In this document: positions 16,663-25,733 of the stretch, piece by piece
How positions within the stretch are numbered: the stretch's first letter is position 1
Layout of the letters: the number at the start of each line of letters is the position of its first letter
Source of the DNA: Tepidicaulis sp002389665
GTDB taxonomy: Bacteria > Pseudomonadota > Alphaproteobacteria > Parvibaculales > Parvibaculaceae
Assembly (NCBI RefSeq): GCF_965222285.1
Contig: NZ_OZ244942.1
Location: forward strand, 3,472,001 to 3,536,000
Direction: 5' to 3'
DNA length: 64,000 nt
The notes under the pieces: model-generated
Database searches by the model: none
What the model saw: only the letters and a program-made list of their open reading frames with translations
What the model was told of the DNA's origin: nothing
Position numbers and translations under genes: made by a program

Positions 16663-17325
16663 ATGGCCCGCAAACGCCCCGCCCGCCCCCTGTCACCGGA
16701 AGAAAAGAAACTCTGGAAAGAGGTGACGGAGACCGTCATCCCCGCGCCGGGCCGTATGGCCCCGCTGCTCGATGGGGAAGAAGGCGGGGGAAAAACCTCC
16801 GGCAAAATCGATACGGAAGCGAATCCATCCCCTAAGTCTGCCGTGAAAAGCACAAACCGGAAAAGCGGCACACCCGCGCCCTCTGCGAAGACCCTGCCCC
16901 CGCAAAGACTCGCCCGGAGCGAAATCGTCCGCGCGCCGAGCCCGCCGCCGCTCACGGGCCTCGACCGGCGCACTTCTCAGCGCCTCTCCCGCGGGCAGAT
17001 CGAACCGGAAGCCTATCTCGATCTTCACGGCGAAACGAAAATGACCGCCGAAATGCGCCTTACCCGCTTTTTGCAGGATGAGCGCGCCCGCGGCACCCGC
17101 GTTGTCCTGGTGATCACCGGTAAGGGCAACGCGCCCCATTCCCGCCACACGTTGCACGGGCATGAGTTTTATCACACGCCCGAGCGCAAAGCCGTATTGC
17201 GCCAGCTCGTGCCGGACTGGCTGCATGGGGACCGGCTGCGCGGGCTCGTCGCCGGTTTTCAGCCCGCCCATCCCCGCCACGGCGGCGGCGGCGCGCTTTA
17301 TGTCTGGCTGAGACGCAAGCGATGA
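16663..17325 (+). CDS. Smr domain protein
   Basis: 220 residues. The first about 110 residues are basic and of low complexity (MARKRPARPLSPEEKKLW...). The Smr domain follows, with LDLHGETK at about residues 118-125 and the loop VITGKGN. Smr domains bind nucleic acid, and many have endonuclease activity on DNA or RNA; in MutS2 they are fused to a MutS core, here the domain stands alone. It starts one base after the mltA stop and overlaps the next gene by four bases, so it is part of one transcript. Confidence 0.9.
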   Translation: MARKRPARPLSPEEKKLWKEVTETVIPAPGRMAPLLDGEEGGGKTSGKIDTEANPSPKSAVKSTNRKSGTPAPSAKTLPPQRLARSEIVRAPSPPPLTGLDRRTSQRLSRGQIEPEAYLDLHGETKMTAEMRLTRFLQDERARGTRVVLVITGKGNAPHSRHTLHGHEFYHTPERKAVLRQLVPDWLHGDRLRGLVAGFQPAHPRHGGGGALYVWLRRKR

Positions 17326-17699
17326 CTCCCTTCGGCGAAAAGCTCCGCGTCCACCGGGAGCGCAAGGGCCTCAGCCAGGCGGAACTTGCCAAGGCGGTGG
17401 GGGTAAGCGCGGCTTATCTCTCCGCCCTTGAGCACGGGTACCGGGGGCGGCCGGGCTTCGATCTCGTCCAGCGGATTATCGGCACGCTCGGCATTATCTG
17501 GGATGAGGCAGAGGAACTGGTTGCCCTTGCCCGCCTCTCTCATCCCAAGGTCACGATCGACACCGCCGGCCTTCATCCAAAGGCGACGGAGGCGGCCAAT
17601 CTGCTTGCCAAAGAGATCCGGTTCCTGCCTGAAAAAGACCTCGATGCGCTTTTGCGCTTCCTCGAAAAAACGCGCAAATCCGGGCCTGACTCGCGCTAA
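17322..17699 (+). CDS. XRE-family helix-turn-helix transcriptional regulator
   Basis: 125 residues. A classic Cro/CI-type helix-turn-helix spans about residues 5-60 (LRVHRERKGLSQAELAKAVGVSAAYLSALE, read in parts). The rest is a short helical region with no evident ligand domain. It overlaps smr by four bases (ATGA), so its dose follows that operon. Target genes are unknown. The following 183 bases up to the hslU stop hold no gene and no clear terminator. Confidence 0.9.
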   Translation: MTPFGEKLRVHRERKGLSQAELAKAVGVSAAYLSALEHGYRGRPGFDLVQRIIGTLGIIWDEAEELVALARLSHPKVTIDTAGLHPKATEAANLLAKEIRFLPEKDLDALLRFLEKTRKSGPDSR

Positions 17700-17882
17700 G
17701 CGGTAGATGGGCGTCGGCCGGATTCGTTTTCAGCGAAGAAATGGGAAGGCCAAGGCGCGCGGAATAATGGCGCACCGCCACCTTTGAAGGCAGCGCGGAT
17801 TCGCGCCTTGCGAAAGGGGTGCGGGAGATGGATTCACCAACTTGTTCCGCTACCGGATTGAAGAGTCAGCGCGCTAGAGAGT

Positions 17883-19190
17883 CTAGAGGATAAAGCGCGT
17901 CAGGTCCGTGTTTTTCGCCAGCTCGCCTACATGCTCATCCACATAGGCTTTATTGATGGTCACGGTTTCCCCACTCCGGTCGGAGGCGGTATAGGAAATG
18001 TCGTCCAGCACCCGCTCCATGATCGTATGGAGCCGGCGCGCGCCGATATTTTCCACGCTCGTATTGATTTCGGCGGCAAGCCCGGCCAGCGCGTCGATCC
18101 CGTCTTCTGTGAAATCCAGATTCACACCTTCGGTTTCCATCAGAGCTTTGTATTGCTTGATGAGGCTGGCTTCCGGTTCAGTAAGGATGCGGCGGAATTC
18201 TTCCTTTGCCAGCGGCTGCAGCTCGACCCGGATCGGCAGGCGCCCCTGTAGTTCGGGCAGCAGGTCCGACGGTTTGGCGAGGTGGAAGGCGCCCGAGGCG
18301 ATGAAGAGAATATGGTCGGTCTTCACCGTGCCGTGCTTGGTGCTGACCGCCGTTCCCTCGATAAGGGGCAGGAGGTCGCGCTGCACCCCCTCCCGGCTGA
18401 CATCGGCACCCTGCCGGTCGGCCCGGGCGCAGATCTTGTCCACCTCGTCCAGAAAGACGATGCCGTCATTCTCGACCGAGCGGATGGCGTCCTGCACCAG
18501 GGCGTCCTGGTCGAGCAGCTTGTCGGATTCCTCGGCGATGAGAATGTCATGGGAGTCTTTGACGTACATTTTCCGCGGTTTTGTGCGTCCCCCGAAGGCT
18601 TTGCCGAAAATATCGCTGAGATTGACCATACCCATCTGACCGCCGGGCATTCCGGGTATGTCCATCATGGGCATACCGCTGGCGCTCTCGGTTACTTCGA
18701 CCTCGATCTCCTTGTCATCCAGCTCGCCGGCCCGCAGCTTGCGCCGGAAGGCCTCCCGCGTCGCTTCGGAGGCGCCTGCGCCCACCAGCGCATTCAATAC
18801 CCGTTCCTCGGCGGCCAGATGTGCGCGCGCCTCCACTTCCTTGCGCCGCTTCTCGCGCATCAGCGTGATGGCGCTTTCCAGAAGGTCACGGATGATCTGC
18901 TCCACGTCCCGGCCGACATAGCCGACTTCGGTGAATTTCGTCGCTTCCACTTTAATGAACGGCGCTTCAGCAAGTTTCGCGAGCCGACGGGAGATTTCCG
19001 TCTTGCCGACGCCCGTGGGGCCGATCATCAGAATGTTTTTCGGCAGCACTTCCTCTTTCAAGGAACCGTCGAGCTGCTGGCGGCGCCAGCGGTTGCGCAG
19101 TGCAATGGCGACGGCGCGCTTGGCTTCGTGCTGGCCGACAATATAGCGGTCGAGTTCGGAAACGATTTCGCGGGGAGAAAAGCTGGTCAT
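17883..19190 (-). CDS. hslU: ATP-dependent protease ATPase subunit HslU
   Basis: 435 residues. AAA+ unfoldase that feeds substrates into the HslV peptidase. N-terminal SPREIVSELDRYIVGQ, Walker A GPTGVGKT at 57-64, an I-domain (about 110-240, with a glycine/methionine-rich SGMPMMDIPGMPGG segment), Walker B VFLDEVDKI and the C-terminal tail NTDLTRFIL that docks into HslV are all present. It lies 48 bases downstream of hslV on the same strand. The complex is commonly heat-induced, but no convincing heat-shock promoter was found upstream of hslV. Confidence 0.97.
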   Translation of the reverse strand: MTSFSPREIVSELDRYIVGQHEAKRAVAIALRNRWRRQQLDGSLKEEVLPKNILMIGPTGVGKTEISRRLAKLAEAPFIKVEATKFTEVGYVGRDVEQIIRDLLESAITLMREKRRKEVEARAHLAAEERVLNALVGAGASEATREAFRRKLRAGELDDKEIEVEVTESASGMPMMDIPGMPGGQMGMVNLSDIFGKAFGGRTKPRKMYVKDSHDILIAEESDKLLDQDALVQDAIRSVENDGIVFLDEVDKICARADRQGADVSREGVQRDLLPLIEGTAVSTKHGTVKTDHILFIASGAFHLAKPSDLLPELQGRLPIRVELQPLAKEEFRRILTEPEASLIKQYKALMETEGVNLDFTEDGIDALAGLAAEINTSVENIGARRLHTIMERVLDDISYTASDRSGETVTINKAYVDEHVGELAKNTDLTRFIL

Positions 19191-19238
19191 GGGCTGGCCT
19201 GTCGAAAACGGCTGAATTTTAAAGCAGGTGGCGCGCGT

Positions 19239-19805
19239 CTAGCGGGCGGAGGGAAGTTTCTCCACCACGATATTCTCATTGGTATAGACGCAGATCTCGG
19301 CGGCGATTTTCATGGCGCGGCGCGCGATTTCCTCGGCGCCGAACTCGGTATCCATCAGTGCGCGGGCTGCGGCCAGGGCAAAATTGCCCCCGGAACCGAT
19401 GCCGATCACCCCGGCTTCGGGCTCCAGCACATCGCCGTTGCCGGTCAGAACCAGGGATGCTTCCGCATCCGCAACGATCATCATGGCTTCCAGCCGGCGC
19501 AAATAGCGGTCGGTGCGCCAGTCCTTGGCGAGCTCCACGCAGGCCCGGGTGAGCTGGCCGGGATATTGGTCGAGCTTTGCTTCCAGCCGCTCGAACAGCG
19601 TCATCGCATCCGCCGTCGCCCCGGCAAAACCGCCCACCACTTTGCCGCCGGGCCCGAGCGGGCGCACCTTGCGGGCGTTGCCTTTGATCACCGTGTCGCC
19701 GAGGGAAACCTGGCCGTCCCCCGCGACCACCACCTCGCCGCCCTTGCGGACCGTTAGGATCGTGGTGCCGTGCCAGGAAGGAAGGGGCGAGCTTTCGTGA
19801 GGCAT
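19239..19805 (-). CDS. hslV: ATP-dependent protease peptidase subunit HslV
   Basis: 188 residues. N-terminal-nucleophile peptidase of the HslUV complex. The mature chain should begin at T14 in HGTTIL after removal of a 13-residue propeptide (MPHESSPLPSWHG). Further signatures are VAGDGQVSLGDTVIKGNARKV and GGFAGATADA. The order hslV-hslU is standard. In many relatives hslVU sits beside the his genes; here a flavin-fold oxidase, an HPP protein and a TetR gene lie between. Confidence 0.96.
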   Translation of the reverse strand: MPHESSPLPSWHGTTILTVRKGGEVVVAGDGQVSLGDTVIKGNARKVRPLGPGGKVVGGFAGATADAMTLFERLEAKLDQYPGQLTRACVELAKDWRTDRYLRRLEAMMIVADAEASLVLTGNGDVLEPEAGVIGIGSGGNFALAAARALMDTEFGAEEIARRAMKIAAEICVYTNENIVVEKLPSAR

Positions 19806-19930
19806 ATGTCATGTCCGGGTGGTGGAAGGGCGAGGAAGGCCGGCCGGTTTCCCGGCCCGCACGGCCTAACATGTGGCGCCCTTCCCGCCAAGATCAAGAA
19901 GCGCCCGCCCGGCACGCCTGCCCGCAGGCC

Positions 19931-20575
19931 TTACGTCAGCCCGACATGTTCGAACGGGCCGGGGTCGCCCCCCAATTCCCGGACTTGCGCTTCCAGCTGC
20001 TTGATCCGCGCTTCCAGCCGCGCGAAAGCCGGCTCCAACAGGTCCGGGGAATAGCGCGGCAGAATGTGCTGATGGCAATTCGTGTCCCAGGCTTCCACCG
20101 TGATGATGATCGCCCGCTCCACCGCCGCGTTATAGCCTTCCGGTTTCAGGCTGCGGATCAGCTCGTTGTCGCGCTCTTCCACCCGCGCGCGGCCCCAGAT
20201 TTTGACGCGCCGCCTTGTCGGATAATCCATCAGGAAGAGAAAGCATTTCGGATTGTCTTTCAGATTGCCGATGGAAATATACTGCTTGTTCCCGGCGTAA
20301 TCTGCGAACCCAAGTTCATGTTTGTTCAGGGGACGCAGAAAGCCTTTCGGCCCGCCCCGGTGCTGGATATAGGGCTGACCGTCCGCATTGGCGGTGGAAA
20401 AATAAAACGAATCCGTATTCGCCAGCCTTTGGATCAGATCTTCATTCACTTCGCCGCGCCAACCCATGGTTTGCTCATATCTTTCGTAGAATGTGCGGCT
20501 GCCCAGCCGCTCCTGCTCCGCCTTCACCGTGGGGGTGAAGCCGATATCGGTAATATAGCGGCGTTCTTCGCTCAT
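19931..20575 (-). CDS. Pyridoxamine 5'-phosphate oxidase-fold (flavin-binding) family protein
   Basis: 214 residues. The segment FYFSTANADGQPYIQHRGGPKGF and the following IGNLKDNPKCFLFLMDYPTRRRVKIWGRARV (read in parts) match the split-barrel flavin-binding fold of PNPOx-like proteins, with a C-terminal coiled-coil-like helix LEPAFARLEARIKQLEAQV. Such proteins reduce or oxidise various substrates with FMN or F420; the substrate here is unknown. The start is preceded by a good GGAGG. It lies 18 bases downstream of the HPP gene, so the two form an operon that faces a TetR regulator. Confidence 0.88.
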   Translation of the reverse strand: MSEERRYITDIGFTPTVKAEQERLGSRTFYERYEQTMGWRGEVNEDLIQRLANTDSFYFSTANADGQPYIQHRGGPKGFLRPLNKHELGFADYAGNKQYISIGNLKDNPKCFLFLMDYPTRRRVKIWGRARVEERDNELIRSLKPEGYNAAVERAIIITVEAWDTNCHQHILPRYSPDLLEPAFARLEARIKQLEAQVRELGGDPGPFEHVGLT

Positions 20576-20593
20576 AACGTGTCCTCCGTTCCT

Positions 20594-21118
20594 TTAGACC
20601 CAATAAAGCGGATAGGGGCGGCGGCCTGCGAGCCAATTCACGCCAATTCCGATCAAAACAATGAGAGCGCTGCCCGCGAGCACCGGATGCAGAAGCTGCG
20701 GCCAAGCCTCGGCAAGCCCTTGACCTGCCATCATGAAAACCAGGGGATCGGCGCCGGCTGGCGGGTGCACCGTGCGCGTGAGCTGCATGGCGACGACCGC
20801 CAGCGCCATGCTGGCGGCAAGTGCCAGCGGTGTGGCGGGCAGCAGCCCTGCCAAAATGAGACCGATCATACTCGCGATCAAATGTCCGCCGATCACATGG
20901 CGCGGCTGGGCAAGCGGGCTTTCCGGCAGGCCGAAAACCAGCACGCAGCTTGCCCCGAAGGGGGCCATCAGCCAGGCAAGGCCGCTCCATTCGCTAAGCA
21001 GCCCGCAGGCCCCGATAGCGAGAAATGAGCCGAGCCCCGCCCAGGCAATGCGTTTGAGCGGGGGCACCCCGGGCCGGGTGGCCACGGGCGATGCGGGGGA
21101 TGCGGCGTCAAAAGGCAT
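20594..21118 (-). CDS. HPP family integral membrane protein
   Basis: 174 residues with four or five membrane helices. The family motif RTVHPPAGADPLVFMM (the HPP motif) is at about residues 114-129, and MAPFGASCVLVFGLPESPLAQPRHVIGGH (read in parts) is also typical. Some HPP proteins transport nitrite or other small anions in chloroplasts and cyanobacteria; function here is unknown. It is divergent from the TetR gene, with operator-like sites between them, and is cotranscribed with the flavin-fold oxidase. Confidence 0.88.
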   Translation of the reverse strand: MPFDAASPASPVATRPGVPPLKRIAWAGLGSFLAIGACGLLSEWSGLAWLMAPFGASCVLVFGLPESPLAQPRHVIGGHLIASMIGLILAGLLPATPLALAASMALAVVAMQLTRTVHPPAGADPLVFMMAGQGLAEAWPQLLHPVLAGSALIVLIGIGVNWLAGRRPYPLYWV

Positions 21119-21134
21119 AGGGGACTCCCAAGTG

Positions 21135-21189
21135 ATACGGTTCGGTCTATCTATAGCTTCAAAAGATGTTTTACAAGACCGCTCCGTCT
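21135..21189. promoter_or_regulatory. Two operator-like sites between the HPP gene and the TetR gene
   Basis: ATACGGTTCGGTCT at 21135-21148 is, on the minus strand, AGACCGAACCGTAT. AGACCGCTCCGTCT at 21176-21189 is the same element in opposite orientation (11 of 14 identical). Each is an imperfect dyad, and the centres are 41 bases apart, close to four helical turns. A minus-strand TATAGA (-10-like) lies between them. Likely the binding sites of the neighbouring TetR protein. Confidence 0.5.
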
Positions 21190-21242
21190 CATTAGACTGA
21201 TTTTATCCGGTTTCGCCGGTGCCAAGCCCGAGGAGATACGAG

Positions 21243-21824
21243 ATGCCCCGCCCTTCCCGCCGCGACGATGTCGTGGACAGCGCCATGAAGCTCTTCGCCG
21301 AAGAAGGCTTTCATGCGGTGGGGATCGACCGCATCCTTTCCCAAGGCGGGCTCGCGAAAATGACGCTCTACCGTCATTTCGACTCCAAACAGGCACTGAT
21401 CCTGGCCTCCCTTGAAGCGCGCAACCGGCAGATCCTCGCCTGGTTCGGCCGCAAACTTGCTGAAAGCCACTTGCCGCCGCCGGACCGCCCGCTGGCGCTT
21501 TTCGATGCGCTGGAAGAATGGATCGGCGGGGAGACGGAGCTCGGCCCTTTCAATGGCTGTATGTTCGTGCGCGCGGCGGGGGAGTTTCCGGATCTTGCCG
21601 ACCCCATCCATCAGGCGGCGGCAGAAGCAAAAGAGAACCTGCGCGCGACGATCGTTTCTGCTGTGGAACTGGCGGGCTATCTGGAGGCCGAAGATCTGGC
21701 CGGTGAGCTCATGGTGCTGAAGGAAGGGGCGACCGTGCTTGCCCAAATTCACGGCTCCGCCGAGCCTGTCCAGCATGCGCGGCGTACCGCCCGCGCCCGG
21801 CTGCGCGCCTGGCTGCGCGCTTAA
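21243..21824 (+). CDS. TetR/AcrR-family transcriptional regulator
   Basis: 193 residues from ATG 21243, chosen because AGGAGA lies 6 bases upstream; the frame is open 8 codons further to 21219. The N-terminal TetR helix-turn-helix is clear (VVDSAMKLFAEEGFHAVGIDRIL, then LAKMTLYRHFDSKQALI). The C-terminal part (MFVRAAGEFPDLADPI) matches TetR regulators of the TetR_C_33-like type. The ligand is unknown. It is divergent from the HPP/flavin-oxidase operon and probably represses both directions through the sites between them. Confidence 0.9.
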   Translation: MPRPSRRDDVVDSAMKLFAEEGFHAVGIDRILSQGGLAKMTLYRHFDSKQALILASLEARNRQILAWFGRKLAESHLPPPDRPLALFDALEEWIGGETELGPFNGCMFVRAAGEFPDLADPIHQAAAEAKENLRATIVSAVELAGYLEAEDLAGELMVLKEGATVLAQIHGSAEPVQHARRTARARLRAWLRA

Positions 21825-22164
21825 GTGAAAGGCGCAAATCCGGGCTTTCTGAGCTTTGTGCCCTAAGCAAATGAGTCCGCAGCGAAATTTCGCTTACCGC
21901 ACAGATTCACCTTTGGTTAATAATAAGAGGTTGGACCTCCGCCTTAATCTGGAATCGCGCGTTTCAGGACCTCACACGTATCCCGCTAGATTTTTATGGT
22001 TAACCTTTTCTAACCGTTTGAGCGGCTAGGCTTTTTGTCTTGTCTGCCGGGCCCCGCGCCCGGGGCGGGCAAAACCCTGTGGCGGCGGCAGGCCGCCCAT
22101 GTTAGAAGCTGTCGAAACTGGTGGGTCATCGGGTCTGCCGGGACTTTGAATGAAGGATGCTCCC
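21825..22164. other. Gene-free region before the his operon
   Basis: About 340 bases without a supported gene, AT-richer than its surroundings at 21900-22030. AGCGAAATTTCGCT at 21881-21894 is a perfect 14-base palindrome. GGTTAACC with a nearby TAACC lies around 22000. The promoter of the his genes is expected here, but I cannot assign -35 and -10 elements with confidence. A 53-codon frame at 21871-22029 has no ribosome site and is not called. Confidence 0.45.
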
Positions 22165-22782
22165 ATGCTCGCCGAGACGGGCGGCCGCACGGCCACGGTG
22201 GAACGCAAAACGAAAGAGACGGAAGTCTTCGTCTCTCTGGATCTGGACGGCACCGGCGATTACGACATCGATACCGGCATCGGCTTTCTCGACCATATGC
22301 TCGAGCAGCTCTCCCGCCACTCCCTGATCGATCTGAAAGTGCGCGCCGAGGGTGATCTTCATATCGACTTTCACCACACGACCGAAGATACGGGCATCGT
22401 CATCGGCGAAGCGCTGCGCCGTGCGCTGGGCGATCTGAAAGGCATCCGCCGCTACGCTTCCGCGCTCATCCCCATGGATGAGACGCTGACCCGCTGCGCC
22501 CTCGATGTCTCGGGCCGGCCCTATCTCATCTGGAAGGTGAATTTCACGAAGCCGAAGCTCGGCGATATGGATACCGAGCTTTTCCGTGAATGGTTCCAGG
22601 CCTTTGCCTTCAATGCCGGGATCACACTCCACATGGAAAACCTCTATGGGGAGAACAATCACCACATCGTGGAATCGAGCTTCAAGGCACTTGCCCGTTC
22701 GCTGCGCGATGCGATCGAGATCGACCCGCGCAAGGCCGATGCCGTCCCCTCGACAAAGGGCATGCTGGGCACGAACGGCTAA
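22165..22782 (+). CDS. hisB: Imidazoleglycerol-phosphate dehydratase
   Basis: 205 residues. Dehydrates imidazole glycerol phosphate in histidine synthesis. Metal-binding motifs are intact: FLDHMLEQLSRHS, FHHTTEDTGI and GENNHHIVESSFKALARSLR. It is the single-function form without the HisB phosphatase domain. ATG 22165 is chosen because AAGGA lies 7 bases before it; ATG 22150 in the same frame lacks a ribosome site. It is the first gene of the his cluster. Confidence 0.96.
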   Translation: MLAETGGRTATVERKTKETEVFVSLDLDGTGDYDIDTGIGFLDHMLEQLSRHSLIDLKVRAEGDLHIDFHHTTEDTGIVIGEALRRALGDLKGIRRYASALIPMDETLTRCALDVSGRPYLIWKVNFTKPKLGDMDTELFREWFQAFAFNAGITLHMENLYGENNHHIVESSFKALARSLRDAIEIDPRKADAVPSTKGMLGTNG

Positions 22783-22914
22783 GGCAGCGTTTGCTCAACG
22801 GGCCCGTTGCGGGGCTGGTCTTTTCGCCGCTAATCGCCTAAGTAAAGCGCGCAACCCGCAACGCACTGGGCGCGCTTTTGGGCCGCCCGCCGGATGCGCC
22901 GCCAAAGGTTCCGG

Positions 22915-23475
22915 ATGAAGTTCTACACCGTCCATCTCAATGACGCGGAAACGCGCGAGACGCGCCAGATCGTCTTCGTCAAGGAAGGCATGGCCTGGCC
23001 GGCGCTTGCCATACCGCTGCTCTGGCTGCTTTATCACCGGCTCTGGTTCGAGGCGGCGGGCTATTTCGGCCTCTCGCTTCTTTTAACCGCGGGTCTCGTC
23101 TATCTGGGCTATGGCGAAACGCCGATCATGATCGCCTCTTTTGCCCTCCAGCTTTTAGTGGCGGCGGAAGGCAATGAGCTGCGCCGCCTGGCGCTTGCCC
23201 GCAAAGGCGCGGGCTTTGCCGCCATCGTGCGTGGGGGCAGTGAGGAAGAAGCCGAGGAACGTTTTTTCCGTGATTATGACGGCGCCTTGCCCGCGCCGCG
23301 CCCCGCCCCCGCCTGGGGCCTGCCGCTGAAAGGCGGCGTCTGGCCGGCGGCACATGAGCGGGCGGGCGCCAAGAGCCAAGCGCAAACCGCGCCGCGTTCA
23401 CCCCATGGGCGGGAGCAAAGCCGAGGCAATGACGTGCTCGGTGTCTTTCCCGAACCTTCCGGATGGCGGACATGA
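22915..23475 (+). CDS. DUF2628 domain membrane protein
   Basis: 186 residues. The N-terminal FYTVHLNDAETRETRQIVFVKEGMAWPAL and two or three hydrophobic helices (about 35-90) match DUF2628. The C-terminal third is proline/alanine-rich and low in complexity. The function is unknown. A DUF2628 gene between hisB and hisH is a recurring arrangement in alphaproteobacteria, but no role in histidine synthesis is shown. Start 22915 has AAAGG six bases upstream. Its stop overlaps the hisH start (ATGA). Confidence 0.85.
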   Translation: MKFYTVHLNDAETRETRQIVFVKEGMAWPALAIPLLWLLYHRLWFEAAGYFGLSLLLTAGLVYLGYGETPIMIASFALQLLVAAEGNELRRLALARKGAGFAAIVRGGSEEEAEERFFRDYDGALPAPRPAPAWGLPLKGGVWPAAHERAGAKSQAQTAPRSPHGREQSRGNDVLGVFPEPSGWRT

Positions 23476-24110
23476 AAGTAGCAATCGTCGATTACGGCTC
23501 GGGCAATCTGCGCTCGGCGGAAAAGGCTTTTGAGCGTATGGCCCGTGAAGCAGGCCTTGCCGCCGATATTCTGGTCACGCCCGACCCGGAAGAAGTGCTG
23601 AGCGCCGACCGCGTGGTGCTGCCCGGTGTCGGCGCTTTTGGCGATTGCCGCCAGGGGCTCGGCAAGCTGACCGGCATGATCGAGGCGCTGGAAGAAACGG
23701 TCATCAAAAAAGGCCGTCCCTTTCTCGGCATCTGTGTCGGCATGCAGCTTATGGCAAGCGCCGGCCACGAGCACGGCACCCATCCGGGCCTTGGCTGGAT
23801 TAAGGGCGATGTCGTGCCCATAGAGCCTGAGGATGAAAACCTGAAAGTTCCTCACATGGGCTGGAACGAGCTTCATATTTATGGGGCGCATCCGGTGCTG
23901 GAAGACCTCGGCGCCACCCACGCTTATTTCGTGCACTCGTATCATTTGAAAGCGGCAAACCCGGGAGAGGTTCTGGCCGAGGTGGATTATGGCGGCAGGC
24001 TTACCGCCGTTGTGGCGCGCGACAATATGATCGGCACGCAGTTCCACCCGGAAAAAAGCCAGACACTCGGCCTGTCCCTTATTCGCAACTTCCTTCACTG
24101 GAAGCCGTAA
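23472..24110 (+). CDS. hisH: Imidazole glycerol phosphate synthase, glutamine amidotransferase subunit
   Basis: 212 residues. Supplies ammonia from glutamine to HisF. Class I amidotransferase with nucleophile C88 in LGICVGMQLM and the H-E pair in GTQFHPEKSQ. The N-terminal VAIVDYGSGNLRS is typical. ATG 23472 overlaps the stop of the DUF2628 gene (ATGA); an ATG at 23463 in the same frame is an alternative. hisA follows 17 bases later. Confidence 0.96.
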   Translation: MKVAIVDYGSGNLRSAEKAFERMAREAGLAADILVTPDPEEVLSADRVVLPGVGAFGDCRQGLGKLTGMIEALEETVIKKGRPFLGICVGMQLMASAGHEHGTHPGLGWIKGDVVPIEPEDENLKVPHMGWNELHIYGAHPVLEDLGATHAYFVHSYHLKAANPGEVLAEVDYGGRLTAVVARDNMIGTQFHPEKSQTLGLSLIRNFLHWKP

Positions 24111-24127
24111 CGTTTTGGAGACCTGAG

Positions 24128-24858
24128 ATGATCCTCTTTCCCGCCATCGATCTGAAAGACGGCCAATGCGTGCGCCTCGTGCACGGGCTGATGGATCAGG
24201 CAACGGTCTTCAACGATAACCCGGCAGCCCAAGCCCGCGCCTTTCAGGATGCAGGCTTCTCTTATCTCCACCTTGTCGATCTGAACGGCGCTTTCGAAGG
24301 CAAGCCCGTCAATGCCGGCGCGGTGGAGGCGATCCTGAAAGAGATCGATCTGCCGGTGCAGCTCGGCGGCGGCATCCGCGACATGGGCACGATCGAGGCC
24401 TGGCTTGAAAAAGGCGTGACCCGCATCATCATCGGCACGGCGGCGGTGAAGAACCCGGAGCTCGTCATCGAGGCCTGCAAAAAATATCCGGGCCGCATTG
24501 CCGTTGGTCTCGATGCCAAAGACGGGCGCGTTGCGGTGGAAGGCTGGGCGGAGGTTTCCGACCTCACCGCCTTGGATATGGCGCGCCGCTTTGAAGATGC
24601 GGGCGTTGCCGCCATTATCTATACCGACATTTCCCGCGACGGCGCGCTGCAGGGTCTCAACATCGAGGCAACGGTGGCGCTTGCTGAGGCGATTTCCATT
24701 CCCGTGATTGCAAGCGGCGGTCTTGCCTCCATCGACGATGTGAAAGAGCTTTTAAAGACAGGCTGCAAAAACATCGAAGGGGCGATTTCCGGCCGCGCGC
24801 TTTATGACGGCCGTCTTGATCCGAAAGAAGTTATCGCGCTCCTGAAAGAGGCTGCCTG

Positions 24859-24859
<1 letters not shown>
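24128..24859 (+). CDS. hisA: Phosphoribosyl-formimino-AICAR-phosphate isomerase
   Basis: 243 residues, a TIM barrel. Opens the ribose ring of ProFAR in histidine synthesis. Catalytic D8 is in FPAIDLKDG, the second aspartate in YTDISRDG, and phosphate-binding loops QLGGGIRD and ASGGLAS are present. The family is homologous to HisF. The stop overlaps the hisF start by one base (TGATG). Confidence 0.96.
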
Positions 24860-25617
<758 letters not shown>

Positions 25618-25677
25618 GACGCATGCCGCACTGACTGCAAGTCACGGCCGATTTCCGTTTGGCCCCCCTTCAAGCGC

Positions 25678-25695
25678 GCGTCATAGTCCTGTCAT
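25678..25695 (+). promoter_or_regulatory. PhoB-box-like direct repeat before the CYTH-CHAD gene
   Basis: GCGTCAT-AGTC-CTGTCAT matches the PhoB consensus CTGTCAT-N4-CTGTCAT at 12 of 14 positions with exact 11-base spacing. A weaker third half-site (CCTTCAA, 25667-25673) continues the period upstream. It lies about 40-50 bases before the CYTH-CHAD start. No good -10 element follows, which lowers confidence. Confidence 0.35.
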
Positions 25696-25733
25696 GTGAA
25701 ATGGGGCAGGTGAAACCGGCCATGTGAAACCAG

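Noticed and set aside
21871..22029. 53-codon open frame before the his operon
   Set aside because: No ribosome site, no recognisable pattern, and it lies in the AT-rich likely promoter region.
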